Shown here: in pieces, positions 52,801 to 64,000 of the stretch
How the letters are laid out: every line of letters begins with the position of its first letter
Numbering within the stretch: the stretch's first letter is position 1
Source: Bagarius yarrelli
Lineage: Eukaryota; Chordata; Actinopteri; Siluriformes; Sisoridae
Direction of reading: 5' to 3'
Assembly (NCBI GenBank): GCA_005784505.1
Contig: VCAZ01000018.1
Span: 1,473,816 to 1,537,815 of the forward strand
DNA: 64,000 nt
The notes under the pieces: model-generated
What the model saw: only the letters and a program-made list of their open reading frames with translations
The model's database searches: none
Told to the model about the DNA's origin: nothing
Program-made: the position numbers and the translations under genes

Positions 52801-53013
52801 TCTTACTTTTTCTTACTTTCTACATTTTTTTTTCATTACAGTCTAGTTTACTCACATTCTAATGGTTTTTATTTAGCTGATCATTTTTACGTATTGTAGA
52901 ATGACACATTTTGATGTTAAACTTTAAAAAGTAAAGCAGAAAAGGATTTACTTACAGACCAAATTCCCAATCAGCAAGCAGGTCAAAAGAACAAACAAAC
53001 TGCTCCACTTCAT
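49875..53013 (-). CDS. cd3g/d: T-cell surface glycoprotein CD3 gamma/delta chain
   Basis: Non-mammalian single counterpart of CD3G and CD3D, partner of CD3 epsilon in the T-cell receptor complex. Minus-strand exons 53013-52956, 51757-51557, 51351-51211, 50271-50216 and 49934-49875, with phases 1,1,1,0, give 516 nt and 171 residues. Signal peptide is about 1-20 (MKWSSLFVLL start). The ectodomain has C41, W47 and C70 (HYYC) with a sequon at N75. The stalk CxxC is C88-EN-C91, followed by IQLDAP as in human LDPA/LNAA. The membrane span is about 98-121; the position that is Asp/Glu in mammals is Asn106 (codon AAC). The tail carries ASDKVNLL, a DxxxLL sorting motif like human CD3 gamma SDKQTLL, then a canonical ITAM YQPL-NPGQSSE-YSRL and a basic end. 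Orientation is convergent with cd3e, as with human CD3E and CD3D. Confidence 0.93.
50153..50179. repeat. (TTAGA)n microsatellite
   Basis: About five ATTAG units in CD3 gamma/delta intron 4, 37 bases from the exon 4 donor. Confidence 0.85.
50452..50945. repeat. Tandem duplication of about 230 bp in CD3 gamma/delta intron 3
   Basis: Blocks such as ACAGGATTTATG (50563 and 50791), CAGATGCTAATGTGAA and CAGCTAACAAAAATAGTCT occur twice at a spacing of about 228-234. Confidence 0.85.
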
Positions 53014-54300
53014 CTTGATCAGACTTCTAATTTTACAGCTAAAAAAAAGCAAAGGTTAAACCTGCAGTATTTGCAAAAGCATCACAGATCCAAAATGGAG
53101 GACAGTCTAGAAAACATCGAAGCCGTTTGCCATGTTAAGTTCCGCCATTTCGACTTCAATGTTGTGCTTCATTCTAGCATTAAACGCCACAAATATTTGC
53201 TATTAAATCTACACTTTTACCACTATTAATGTAGTAAAACCAAATAAAATTAGTCATGATTTTTAAATGAAAACCTTTCGGGAAAAATGTTATATATTTG
53301 TTTACATTTATAATGTATATTTAAAGTTAAACACGGCTAAACCTTAAAACTACTAAAATTAGGTTTTAAAAATAAAACCAGTTTGTTACCCAAGATAAAA
53401 CTGCAGGTTAATGTAAAGGTAAAATGTAAAAAGTAAATATAAATATAATATAAAACGTAAAAATATTCTTCTTACCTAAATATACTCTACTTTACTACAC
53501 GTCTGTCTTTGTCTCCAGCTTAGGTGCTTCCTACACACAGAGGATGTGTGGACCTGGTTTTCTGATGTCACACTGAATGATATACACACAACCTTTTAAC
53601 ACAAAGTGTTTGAGGTTTGGGGCTGTTTCACTAAAATAAATGATAAAATTACGTTTAAAACTAGGTTAAAAATCATTTTAGTATAACGCTAAAATTTAAC
53701 AATATACCTTAAAATAAATTTTATCTAATTTCAAAAACTAGAACACAGAAATGTCCCAAATTCAATAATAACTACTATTAATAACTATTAATTATTAAAA
53801 AAATATTATGTTACATTAGTTTTTCAAGATAAAATCTAGATAAATGTTATACTTTTATTGCGTGTGCTGCTTACAATCACTCATTTCTACACTCCATACT
53901 CGACTAGAAGCAGCAGGAATCCCACAAACAACTTCCTGTACACCAACCGTACACCACAAAAAAACAGCTGTATGTCTCCCACAAAATACACACAGGCACA
54001 CACGTCCTAACATCATTTCTTACAAACATTTTACCGAACAGTTTCAGTGAACCTTTTCAGAGGGCAACACTTACGAGTGCGTACTTTTATATATAATGAT
54101 AATAATAATAATAATATAATTCATTGTTGTTTCTTAAACTCCCACTTAAACCTTGAACTGTTTTAGGAAGACTCATCGTTTTAAAGCCTCGTTGTAATTT
54201 TGTATATATTTTACATTGTTCTCTCTTTGTGTTGCTTATTGTTGTAGCTATTGTGGTAACATGTTACCGCAGCGTATTTTCTTTGGTCATTAAATGAGAA
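53014..54300. other. 5' flank of CD3 gamma/delta
   Basis: AT-rich, no exon recognised. Promoter position inferred only from the start codon. Confidence 0.35.
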
Positions 54301-54309
54301 TTCATTCGT

Positions 54310-54560
54310 TTATCTTCTTTACCCGCTTATTCCCTAATTCGGGGTCACAGGGATCTGCTGGAGTCTATCCCAGCCGTCTCTGAAAGGCAGGAGGGGGACA
54401 CCCTGGACAGGCCACCAGTCTATCACAGGGTCACACACACACTCACAGTCACACTCACTCCTATGGACAGTTTAGAATCACCAATCAATCTAACATACAT
54501 GTTTTTGAACTGTGGGAGGAAACCGGAGAACCCGGAGTAAAACCCACGCAAGAACCCTCA
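54310..54560. repeat. Dispersed repeat, family B
   Basis: Same block order as 21793-22075: ATTCGGGGTCACAGGGATCT, GGAGTCTATCCCA, CCCTGGACAGG, TGAACTGTGGGAGGAAACCG. Confidence 0.85.
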
Positions 54561-54651
54561 TCCCACCTCTTCCTCATCTCCTGCTTTAATTTTGCTATTT
54601 AAACAGTATCATTTCTGTTATCTGTTTTGAATGTTCTGTTCTGGGGAACAA

Positions 54652-54673
54652 CCCCCCCCCCCCCCCCCCCCCC

Positions 54674-54760
<87 letters not shown>

Positions 54761-54779
54761 ACCCCCCCACTTCCCCCCC
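54652..54779. repeat. Poly-C tract
   Basis: About 120 bases almost purely C, with single G, T or A interruptions. Glycine- and proline-rich frames across it are artefacts. Length is doubtful in any assembly. Confidence 0.95.
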
Positions 54780-55779
54780 GTCTTCTTCTTCTTTCGGCTG
54801 TTTCTCTTTTAGGGGTCTCCACAGCAAATCATCTGTCTCCCCCTAACCCTTCACTCACACACACTAACTTCATGTTTATCGTTTATCGCATCCATATACC
54901 TCCTCTCTGGTCTTCCTCTTTACCTTCTGCCTGGTAGCTTCATTTCTAACATCCTCCTACCGATATATTCACTATCCCTCCACAAAGCCCCCCCCGATGA
55001 ACTCGTTTCTAATCCTGTCTAACCACCACAGTAAAAGTCGACCTAAAATTTTAATTTGTCCTTTTTTTTTTTTTACTTAAAAGGATCTGAGTCAACTATA
55101 AGTCCTTTATAAGTACTTTAGAGCAATCTTTAATCCAGGTGTTTTTTGTTCACTACATTTGCTTTATAGATTTTGACATGATTTGCAATAGACAGTAAAA
55201 ACTATACTTACAATTTACTACTTTTAACATTAAACATTAAAACAATTTTGTTAAAAGACGATTCATTTAGTATGTTATTTGACTCCTTGTTTGCGCCATT
55301 TATATTAATTAAAACACTTCCTCTGAATCAGTTCCACCTTCAAACTGTTGTACCGTTAACGCCATTCCTCTTAAGTTCAGTAGCGGAACCGATTCAGTTC
55401 GCGTTCGTGTGTTACTGCATATCTGATTCTCTTTATTCGATTCAGCAGTGATTTAGTTCACGAATTTTAATTGAATTGAATTCTTATATTTTTGTTCGAC
55501 TCATGAATCAGTACAATCTTGACATGCAGATTTATTCTTATGTTTAAATGCAGTGTTTTATTATAAGATATAATTCCATTTAACCCATGAGCACAAAAAA
55601 AAAGAATCAGTTCGATGAATCAAAACAATTTTTTTTTATAATTGTGTCTTTTATATATTATACTGTGACGTTTTATTAATTGTAAAAAAAAAAAAAAAAA
55701 AAGGTCCAGTTAGTCCAGCAAGAGTTCTCTATGCCTACTTAGATCAAAAGGTGCGGACTATTAATTAGTACCTCAAATA

Positions 55780-56390
55780 GGTTATGGAACAACCTTCCGA
55801 TTCGTGTTCGGGACTCTTAGTTGTTTCTTCACTCTTACACGTTCACACAGGTTTGTTGACGGTGGTGTGGTGGGCTGGTTCTAATCCCAGTGATCCCATA
55901 TGTCTGTGTTACCTTCTGGCTCTCCCTTTTAGCGAGTCTTGCCGGAGTTCAGAAATACAGAATATGTCCTCAGTTCTCTGTTTTCCGCTTTTGGGGGCAG
56001 GTTAACCTGCCACTGAGGTACCAGTGACCAGTTTTTCTGCCTCTTTCCTCTAATTGGAGGAGCTTCGAGGATGAGCTGGGACTCACTTTGCTTCACTACC
56101 CAAAGACTATAATCTTCTTTTATTTGATCACCATTACAATGCACTGTAATTAACTATAACATTCAGTGTCTCCCAGATGAGGATGAGTTCCCTATTGAGT
56201 CTTTTCTTGAGGTTTTTTCCTACTCCTTATTTTTTCAGGGGGTTTTTCCTTTGCCACAGTCGCCTCCGGCTTGTTCTTTAGGGACAAACTTACACTTTTC
56301 ACTGTTACCGCATTCTGTGTAAAGCCGCTGCGAGACAATGTCCATTGTTAAAAGCGCAAAACAAATAAAATTGAATTCAATTCCACTTTT
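55780..56390. repeat. Dispersed repeat, family A, longest copy
   Basis: CCCAGATGAGGATGAGTTCC, TGCCACAGTCGCCTCCGGCT and AGCGCAAAACAAATAAAATTGAATTC match parts of 18040-18470, 20231-20335, 28890-28930 and 63150-63192. No intact frame. Confidence 0.7.
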
Positions 56391-57319
56391 TAAAGACCCA
56401 GTTCGAGTACCGATACTTTTTTCTTGGTACTTGTCGATACCGATTAACCTATCGCCGCAGTGTGTTTTAACGAGTGCATGAGCTCAGTATTTCATGTCAG
56501 TTTGGTTATTTACTTCAATCAATCAATTCTTTGGTGAATCGTTTGCAATACTGAATCATTTCAGTTTGGATATCTGATTTTTTTCCCGTTTGATTCAGTG
56601 AGAATTCATTCGATTCAAAGAGTGAGTGTGAAGACTGTAGGTGCGAATAAATAAATAAATAAATAAATAACCACCACTTGACTCTCGAATAGTAGCACCG
56701 AATCGCTCCATCTCGTCTTTAATAAATAACTCTTTTGACGTATATATTTTTTATATACATGGTACATTCCTTACATGTACATGCAGAATATACAGATATA
56801 AATATACAAACGCACTGCAGGGTAGATCGATCGATACAAATATAAGTATTATTTTATTTTAATATATTATTTCTAACTTATTTTAACATTCTCTTCGAAC
56901 ACGCAGAAAAAAAAAATAATTACATAGAGACACAGAGCATTACAGCTAGCAGCACAGAATTCTGGGTAATGACCCTTGGATAGTAAAGATTTTATTCCTG
57001 GATATTATTTTCTATTCAACTTGCATTATTTTATATTGATTTTTTTTAGCATTCAGATGTCGTTTTTTTTTTTTAATAATAAAGAGGTGGAATGATGTGT
57101 TAAAAAAAGTTTACAATGAAATGCAGCGTTTCGAATTTAATTTTAATTATTTCCTGTTTCCTGTTAGCAGCCATATTTATTATTATTTGTATACCGAGCA
57201 TGGGTATGAGGAACATTTATGTCTTTACGCATTTTATTTGAATGGATAATTAGAAAAAAAATATATAATTGGATGTCAATCGTTAAACTGTATTTATATA
57301 TCTAATATTTATCATATAA
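56391..57319. other. AT-rich spacer beyond tmem25
   Basis: (AATA)n at 56645-56670; otherwise no recognised feature. Confidence 0.4.
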
Positions 57320-57325
57320 TTTATT
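57320..57325 (-). promoter_or_regulatory. Candidate tmem25 polyadenylation hexamer
   Basis: AATAAA on the minus strand about 175 nt after the tmem25 stop. The region is very AT-rich, so chance occurrence is possible. Confidence 0.3.
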
Positions 57326-57456
57326 TTAATATAAATATAATTCATTATATTATGCATGTATAAATAATATATAATAAATAATATATATATATATACAGAT
57401 AATTAATTACATAAAAATAATATTAGAAAGAATACACTTTAGGCCAATTGTGGAAT

Positions 57457-57458
<2 letters not shown>

Positions 57459-57491
<33 letters not shown>
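57459..57491. repeat. (GT)n microsatellite in tmem25 3' UTR
   Basis: 16 GT repeats, beginning 8 bases after the tmem25 stop codon; read as (CA)n in the transcript. Confidence 0.93.
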
Positions 57492-57494
<3 letters not shown>

Positions 57495-57498
57495 ACAA

Positions 57499-60392
57499 TC
57501 AAAGCCAGATCTCTTCGCTGCTTGTGCTGTTTACTTTGTAGATGTAACCGACCATGGGGTATCGGGCGAAACCTAAAATAAAAAAAAAAGAGAGAGAAAA
57601 ACCTGTACTGTAAAAAAAAAACAACAACAGGAAACATGTTCATTGCATTAACATCTGCATTTAAGTAGCCTTTCACACACTTTCAGATGCCGTGACCTCT
57701 GACCTCTGGCGGCGTAGGCCAATGAGAGGTCCTCTTCCTCTTCCTCCTCTTTCGTCTTCCGCGTTAAAGTGTTCTGTTTGGAGTTCGGAGGACGTCCTGA
57801 AAACGGCGCAAGCGTTAAACCACGTCTGATTCGAAAGAACTGAGATTGATTCGTTCACAAATTTCATTCAATGATAAGTTACTCTGATTTTATTGATAGA
57901 TTCATTTTTTTTATTTGATTTATATCATTCATGATTCTTGACTGACTCTAGATTTGATTCTTTTTGTATTTGATTCACGTGTCACATTTGACTCACTTTT
58001 ATACTGACTCATTTGTCTTAAAGAACTTTTCGAAGAATAAGGTTCATGAATAATAAATGTGGATGTGGAGTCTTAATGATATTTGATTCGTTTATGAATT
58101 TGATTCAGTTGTGAATCATTGCACTCTTGCTTTAGCAGATTTAAATAGGTTTACTTTATAGAGACAATTACAAAAAAAATCTATAAATTTAATTCCCATA
58201 TTATCAAATTTATTTCTTATGGCTGATTTTGTTGATTTGAACTTACTGACTCACTTGATTCACTCCATTAACTCTGCATTTGATTCGGTTCTCGCTCCTA
58301 TTTTGCATTTGACTTATTTGAACTAATTCAGCACTATTTTGCATTTGTTTAGTGTTTTTCTGCATTTGTTGCAGTGCCTCGGTAACTCACTGATTCATCT
58401 ACTTCCTGTTCGAATGATCTGTATGCCGAGTCATTTTACATGAGATTTGATTCTTGGCTCATTTTCTTCCACTGCTTAGCTAATAACTAGCTTTGATTCA
58501 GCTGTGTATGTGAATCATTTGCATATTTGATTCAGCGTGGTACTTACCCTTACACAGAGCGCTGTGTTCGTTGAGCGGCACGTTGGAGGGCAGCGACATG
58601 TTCTCGCGTGGAAGATACACTCCGTTCACCGGCACGTTGTCTGATCTGTTGCTGAAAAAAAATATTGGATATAATGTGTACACAAAAAAAAACTAACACA
58701 CACACACACACACACAGAGAGTGATTTATTTGCGTACCATTCTTGGGTGATGGGAATTGCGACTGGTTCCTCTAAAGGAAAAAAAAGAATAATCATGACA
58801 GGGATGTACACACACACACACACAGATATACAGTATATATATATATAAAGAAAGTGATGCGTACCGATAACTTTGGTTTTATCTTTATGCAAAAGACAGA
58901 GCACCATCAGTGTGAGGATGAGGAGTGTGACGAAGCCCGCTACACCACCTGTGACAATCCCTAGCACCGGAACCTCCACACGAGACTGCAGGAAATCTGT
59001 ACCAAAAATTCCGTTCCAAAAATAAGAAACATATGGTAAAATTCTGCCGATATTATTTATCTTCACGCTGACAATTCGTAGCTTTTAACTTAATAAAATT
59101 GAGCAATAACGTTTGGAGATTTAGCAGGGTCACCTGACCAACTCAACAGAACAAATTCAGTGGGAAAGGAAAAAAGCTAACCTGACCACTGAGTACCTGA
59201 GAGCGTCAGGTTGGTTTGGGCGGAGCCGAGGCTGTTGTTGGCGCTGAGCGAGACGTTCCCTGATAGGCTGCTTAGCATGACCTGCAGACTGTGATTGGCC
59301 AGCCATGGGTAGCTCCGTGAGTCCAGGATGAGGAAGTCGGTGGTGTTAGCCACAAGCTGACCAGACTGATCCACCCATGTGATGGTGGCGGGGGGGTTGG
59401 AGCGAACCAATGCAAAAAGCACCAATGAGATTCCGGGGTCAGAGGTCTCGCTGTAGTGGGCGTTGACTCGCAGAATCTCCGGCTGAACTGTGAAGGAGGG
59501 ACTTTTATTCTGCAGTCTAGTACAGTGTGTTTATTTCCTTTCAACCAACTTAATGTAAAACTAATGGGATAACCGTTAGAGCGTTAAGTTAAAAAAAAAA
59601 AAACTAGCTTGATGATGTAATGCTAAATAATTGTATTTCACTTACACTGAACGTTAAGGACAACGGTGGCGTTGTAGCTCTCCTCGCCGTGCGGGTTCGA
59701 GGCGGCACATACCAGCTCGCGATCCCACTTCCTGGGTCGCAGTGTAAACGTGCTGTTTCTCTCTGCACTGTACTTCATCGTTCCTTTATCATTTGGCGAT
59801 GTCATCACCAGACGGCCCGGCCCCCGGCTTCCAGACACCTCGCTCTGTCTTTCCCCATTGAGGTACCAGGTCAGCAGAGGCGGAGCTTGTGGACTCCAGC
59901 CCTCGGATTGGCAATTGAAGCTATGAGTGATGTTTTCCTGGAGCGTGACCTCAGAGTGTTGCCGTCCGTCAATCTTGGGGGCGGGGTCAAGAGCTCGAGC
60001 ATGGCCTATATAAATATATTTTCTAATTAATAATGAATTGCAATTGTTTTTTATGGTGGTTTTTTTTTTTTTTGGTGTAAATATATCAGTATAGCCATGA
60101 CGTTATAATAAACTAAAATCTTTACGTTTAATGTATCATGGCCATTTGGGAGTGTTTGCTTAAAAATAAAAGGCGTTGGACTGATAATTTGAAGATCAGG
60201 GTTCGATTCCCAGCACCATCAAGTTACCACTGCTGGGCCCCTGAGCAATTGTTCAGTTGTATAAAAGCGTCCGCCAAATGCTTCCGCCAAATGCTGTAAA
60301 TGTTTCGGATCCTCACCTGTCCAGCCCCAGGTAAAAGTGTGAAGGAGCAGGAGAGAGAACCTCGCCCTCCATCTTATGCACACAAACTCCAT
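57499..60392 (-). CDS. tmem25: Transmembrane protein 25 (Ig superfamily)
   Basis: Single-pass Ig-superfamily membrane protein; mammalian TMEM25 is expressed in brain and linked to receptor trafficking. Minus-strand exons 60392-60317, 60005-59646, 59487-59197, 58996-58865, 58771-58738, 58651-58548, 57796-57704 and 57572-57499, with phases 1,1,1,1,2,1,1, give 1164 nt and 387 residues (human 366). Signal peptide is about 1-26. The first Ig region has C57, W72 and C125 with sequons at N50, N109 and N137. The second region has VLFALVRSNPPATITWVDQ and YPWLANHS, near identical to human. The juxtamembrane RVEVPVLGIV starts the span at about 251-275. The tail has PRENMSLPSN, an acidic KTKEEEEEEDLSL stretch, and the end VGYIYKVNSTSSEEIWL, all diagnostic. 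Exon 4 uses the TTTTTGGTACAG acceptor; the AG 12 nt further on would break the phase. Exon 5 is only 34 nt. Confidence 0.95.
60165..60306 (+). repeat. SINE copy, head and middle truncated
   Basis: GATCAGGGTTCGATTCCCAG, CCACTGCTGGGCCCCTGAGC, then a short duplicated CTTCCGCCAAATGC tail. Lies in tmem25 intron 1, 10 bp from the exon 1 donor. Confidence 0.85.
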
Positions 60393-60439
60393 TCTGTCCT
60401 GAAGGCGCTGTAAAATAAAGAGCATAAGCTAAAATACAT

Positions 60440-60740
60440 GCGCCGGGTCCGAAATCGCACACTTCTGTACTATATAGTATGCGGAAAAACCCTAGTCGAA
60501 AAATTCCAGGATTATCCACTACTTCCGAAGTACGCATAAGATGGACACTTTAACATCCCATGAGCCCATGAGAGAAACGACATGTCATATTCTAACATGG
60601 CGAAAGGCGACAACGCCTTTGAAGTACTTCTGGAAAAAAACGTTGATTTATTAGAACTTGCTTATTAACGTTCTAGTAAATAAAGTCGTAGGTCACGTGA
60701 CAATATCAACATGGCTGTTTGATGTTGATAAGTGCACAAG
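60440..60740. repeat. Dispersed repeat, family C
   Basis: TACTATATAGTATGCGGAAA and GGTCACGTGACAATATCAAC relate to 1715-1790 and, more loosely, 5720-5830. It sits across the immediate upstream region of tmem25. Confidence 0.55.
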
Positions 60741-61555
60741 GGAACAAGTACGCTGACAAAATCTCGATTGTTAAAAAGAGCTATATAGATAAAGATGACT
60801 TGATTTCTATCACATTACACTGATGTAAAGACATACCGTCCCGTCCAGCCATCTTGTTTTACCCTCTTTAACTTACACAGTGTTTCGGGGGACACCTTAA
60901 TCGTATCCGGGGTGATTTCGAGTATGAGGAGAGGGACCACCTGGACAGGGTAAATTCCTATCACACACATATTTACACTACGCAGGGGCGCCCCTAAGGG
61001 GTGGATGTTGGGTACTATTACATTGAAATCATAATATTACTGCCGCCAAAATAATTAAAAGATTGAAACCAAATATTGAGTTATTTTTGAAGAAAAAAAA
61101 ACGGCACTATTTTAAAAGTAGGACGTAAAGGACGTAAAGTGGGACATTTAACAATTAGTTAGCAAAAGTAAATAAATATAACACACATGACAACCTTCTT
61201 TTAATGATTATTTTATTATATATAGTTATTTAATGTGCCACACTGTGATCTTCTGGCCACCCCGTTTAATTTTTCTGGAGGCGTCACTCCTACACACTAC
61301 CTATGCAGTAGTTTTACAGATGTTTTATAAAAGTCAGTCTACAATACATGTGTTTGGGCTGAAAAAAAGAACCCCGGAGAACCCTGAGGAAAACCCGTGA
61401 AGCCCAGATCGTTCATTTATAGTTCGTTTTAAGCTTTTCGACAATGATGAACGCTCTGAGCAGAAAAGGAGAGTAAGTATGGAGAAAGGGACGTTTGTCA
61501 ATGAGAAACAGCTGCATATGAGGTCAAATCTATGGCATGGTGATGGATGGCAAGG

Positions 61556-61590
61556 TGATGGGATGGGATGGGATGGGATGGGATGGGATG
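61556..61590. repeat. (GGGAT)n microsatellite
   Basis: About six to seven copies of the 5-bp unit. Confidence 0.85.
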
Positions 61591-61797
61591 GATGTCCGAA
61601 AGCCCCAATAACGGAAATTTCTGGACAAAGTGTGAAAGCAGAGAAATAAAATGAAATGAAATGAAGAAATCAAGCGGATGGACGGAGTGACTGATCAGCA
61701 GTCTCTCAGGATCGATCAGAGATCAGGAGAAGGTTTCGGAACGGTGATGGTGGCCATATTGTTCTGAACGAGTGCACACTCATCAATCTGCACACAT

Positions 61798-61799
<2 letters not shown>

Positions 61800-61831
<32 letters not shown>

Positions 61832-62095
61832 TCATCTTCTACACAACGATCTAAGCACGCACACTGGCACCAAGGCGCACTGTACGATCGCTTCTTGATG
61901 ACGTCAGCAAATCTTTTACTGGAATGCGTTGGTAACCATGCACACACAAACAACCACACACACTAACACACACACTTACCTAAAAGCAGATGTATTGTTC
62001 TGCTGTCCTTTAGCTGTACCTGGATTCCTGCATGCCTGCAGCAGCTCATACACTCGCTGCAGCTGGCACGCACACACACACACACACACACTGAC
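61800..62095. repeat. CA microsatellites
   Basis: (CA)n at about 61800-61829, a broken CA stretch at 61941-61975 and (CA)n at about 62071-62090. Confidence 0.85.
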
Positions 62096-62099
62096 GTCA

Positions 62100-64000
62100 C
62101 AGTGATTCTTATAGTGTTAGGGGGCGTGCACTAATTTAATCTATACGATCATTTTGACTGCATATCTAATTAGAGAAAAACACAAATTATGACATATTTA
62201 CGCTCGATCTTTGGTTTCTGTTATTAACTACATCGCTTGTCATCAATCAATCATCGCTCAATTACTCTGGCCTGAAAATCCGCTGCAGTACTGTACATTC
62301 GAACTGACACCCAGACCTGATCAACAGATCCCAGAACAATGAGCGCTCAACTGGTCACTAGTGCTTTGTCTGTAAAACGATTTATAAATAATAGCTCGAA
62401 GTATTTGTCGTATCATTTAGGGTTTAAAACTACTACAGAGTTCCATTAAAAACATTATTAAGGTCTAGTCCTTATTGTTGGTAAATAAGTACACATGAAA
62501 TATCCTTTGAATAACTGGAAAACCTGATCAGTTTGGAAATGGAAATAATGATAATTCCATATTTCCTACAAACCTCTCATTTTTTTTAAGGTAGTTTACT
62601 TACAGGAATCACAGATGGAAAGCCAGACAGAGGTCGAGGTACAGAAGGTATTTATCCGAGACGAGTCCAGCGCATACAAAAGAAACTGTTCACAGGGTAA
62701 TCATGGCTTTGCAACCACTTTACACGTCCGAGTTTGCGTATAGATACTTCTAAAGTCTCAGCAAATATGGCAGAACAGTTTAATGACACTACGACGCCCT
62801 GGGCAGAAATGTCAGGGCATCACCCTGAAAACAGCACTGTTGCTTTGAAGCATGGTGGTGGTATCATCACAGAAAAACTAAATTCCCAGGTCACTTCTCT
62901 TGATATTTCGTCAGATGATTGCAATGTAAATTTATTTTAAATAAATGAAACACCCTGCCTGGTAGGAAGGTGGTGGAAGCATCATCGTGGAAATTACCCT
63001 AATAACTCCAGATTCTAAATTCAGTTTTGATAGTTTGATGTCGTTATTTACATTGCAATCATGTGACCCAAATAAATCATCGCTAAGCTATTTGTTTAGA
63101 AGAAAGCTTATCTCTGATTTTTGATTCATTTGCATCTTCTAATTTCTTCGAAGACCATGGTAAAAAAACGCTATACAAATAAAATTGAATTACGTTATAA
63201 CTTTTCTTGCAGAGGGACATAATTGTGCATAATATTAAAATCTGTAAATTGTTCATTTTCACACACTATTGATTTAAAGTACATAAAACGACGAGATGTT
63301 ACACATTAGATGATAAGGCATTAAAAAGTACACCGTAATATAAACCTGAAATTTGCTGTTGCTTTACAGATCACAGGTGTATCCTTACTACTCTGTTTTC
63401 TGAGAGGAGTGGTACGTCCGTACACATGGCACATTCTCACTTACTTTAAGGACATGTCCTATATAAGGGAGAGAGAATAAGACTCTATTCATTAGTGCAC
63501 TGTAAAAGTGTTTTGCTTCTTTTTGTCTCCTGGCGTCCCTCAAGGCTTTACCTTAGGTCCCGTTTTGGTCTTTACTCTGCTTTTAAAAAACAGCGTGCTT
63601 TACATTCAAACTTAAACTGCAATAGCTGAAAGGTTGTGATTAAACAGTAACGAAGAAAGAACGAAAGATACCAACAAACAAAAAGAAAAAAAAAATATTT
63701 AAAATAAAATCAAATCAAATCTTGAAAAATGAATATATATATATAAACAAAATGGAACCAATAAAATATAACTTAAATTATATTGGTCTGAAAAGTTAAA
63801 AAGAAAAAATTATATACTTTTAGATATACAAGAATATAAGTATTACTTGCAAAAAAAACAACTAATTATTAAAACAACTAGATTCAAGGAAAAAAAGAAA
63901 AGAAATGGAAAAAATAGAACAGCAATAAAAAAAATTGAAAAATGGAGAAAGGAAAGATAGGATCATGCAACATAATGCACTAAGAAATAAGAATAATCCA
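62100..64000. other. Right end of window, no gene recognised
   Basis: AT-rich with probable remnants of dispersed repeats: GAAGCATGGTGGTGGTATCA at 62847 resembles a phrase common in fish transposons, with a weaker second copy near 62967. The family A tail recurs near 63170. A-rich end from about 63660. Confidence 0.4.

Noticed and set aside
54595..54846. Poly-Gly / poly-Pro frames
   Set aside because: Poly-C homopolymer, not a gene.
62734..62940. 68-codon frame at the right end
   Set aside because: Includes a phrase common in fish transposons (GAAGCATGGTGGTGG) and has no domain; repeat remnant.

Overview
This window is ordinary nuclear DNA of a ray-finned fish. It holds five intron-containing genes of the vertebrate immunoglobulin superfamily, set in spacer that is very rich in microsatellites, minisatellites and short dispersed repeats. 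Several copies of a tRNA-headed SINE of the kind common in catfish point to an otophysan, probably a siluriform. That identification is inference. I see no bacterial-type operons, CRISPR arrays, rRNA genes or isolated tRNA genes.

Layout, left to right: mpzl3 on the minus strand (coding exons 16950 down to 4800, six exons); mpzl2 on the minus strand (36416 down to about 24774, four exons found, 3' end not resolved); cd3e on the plus strand (39781-42787, five exons); a single CD3 gamma/delta gene on the minus strand (53013 down to 49875, five exons); and tmem25 on the minus strand (60392 down to 57499, eight exons). For mpzl3, cd3e, CD3 gamma/delta and tmem25 every splice phase closes and the frame runs from start to stop. 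The order mpzl3-mpzl2-cd3e-cd3gamma/delta matches the human 11q23 order and orientations (MPZL3-, MPZL2-, CD3E+, CD3D-). Here tmem25 follows within 4.5 kb of the CD3 pair.

Function: cd3e and CD3 gamma/delta encode the signalling chains of the T-cell receptor complex. mpzl2 and mpzl3 are P0-like adhesion proteins with one V-type Ig domain. tmem25 has two Ig-like regions and one membrane span. The CD3 pair is convergent, and a roughly 760-bp GATA/TATC array lies between them. The roughly 3.4-kb spacer shared by the divergent mpzl2 and cd3e genes is largely polypyrimidine.

The observations most worth checking are in the CD3 chains. The transmembrane position where mammalian CD3 gamma/delta carries an acidic residue is Asn106 here. 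The second half of the CD3 epsilon ITAM reads YATA instead of YxxL/I. cd3e exons 4 and 5 are each bracketed by complementary (CA)n and (GT)n tracts. A roughly 410-bp (CT)n tract runs straight into the acceptor of cd3e exon 3. At least seven unrelated minisatellites lie in or beside the two mpz-like genes. I found no wholly unknown gene system.
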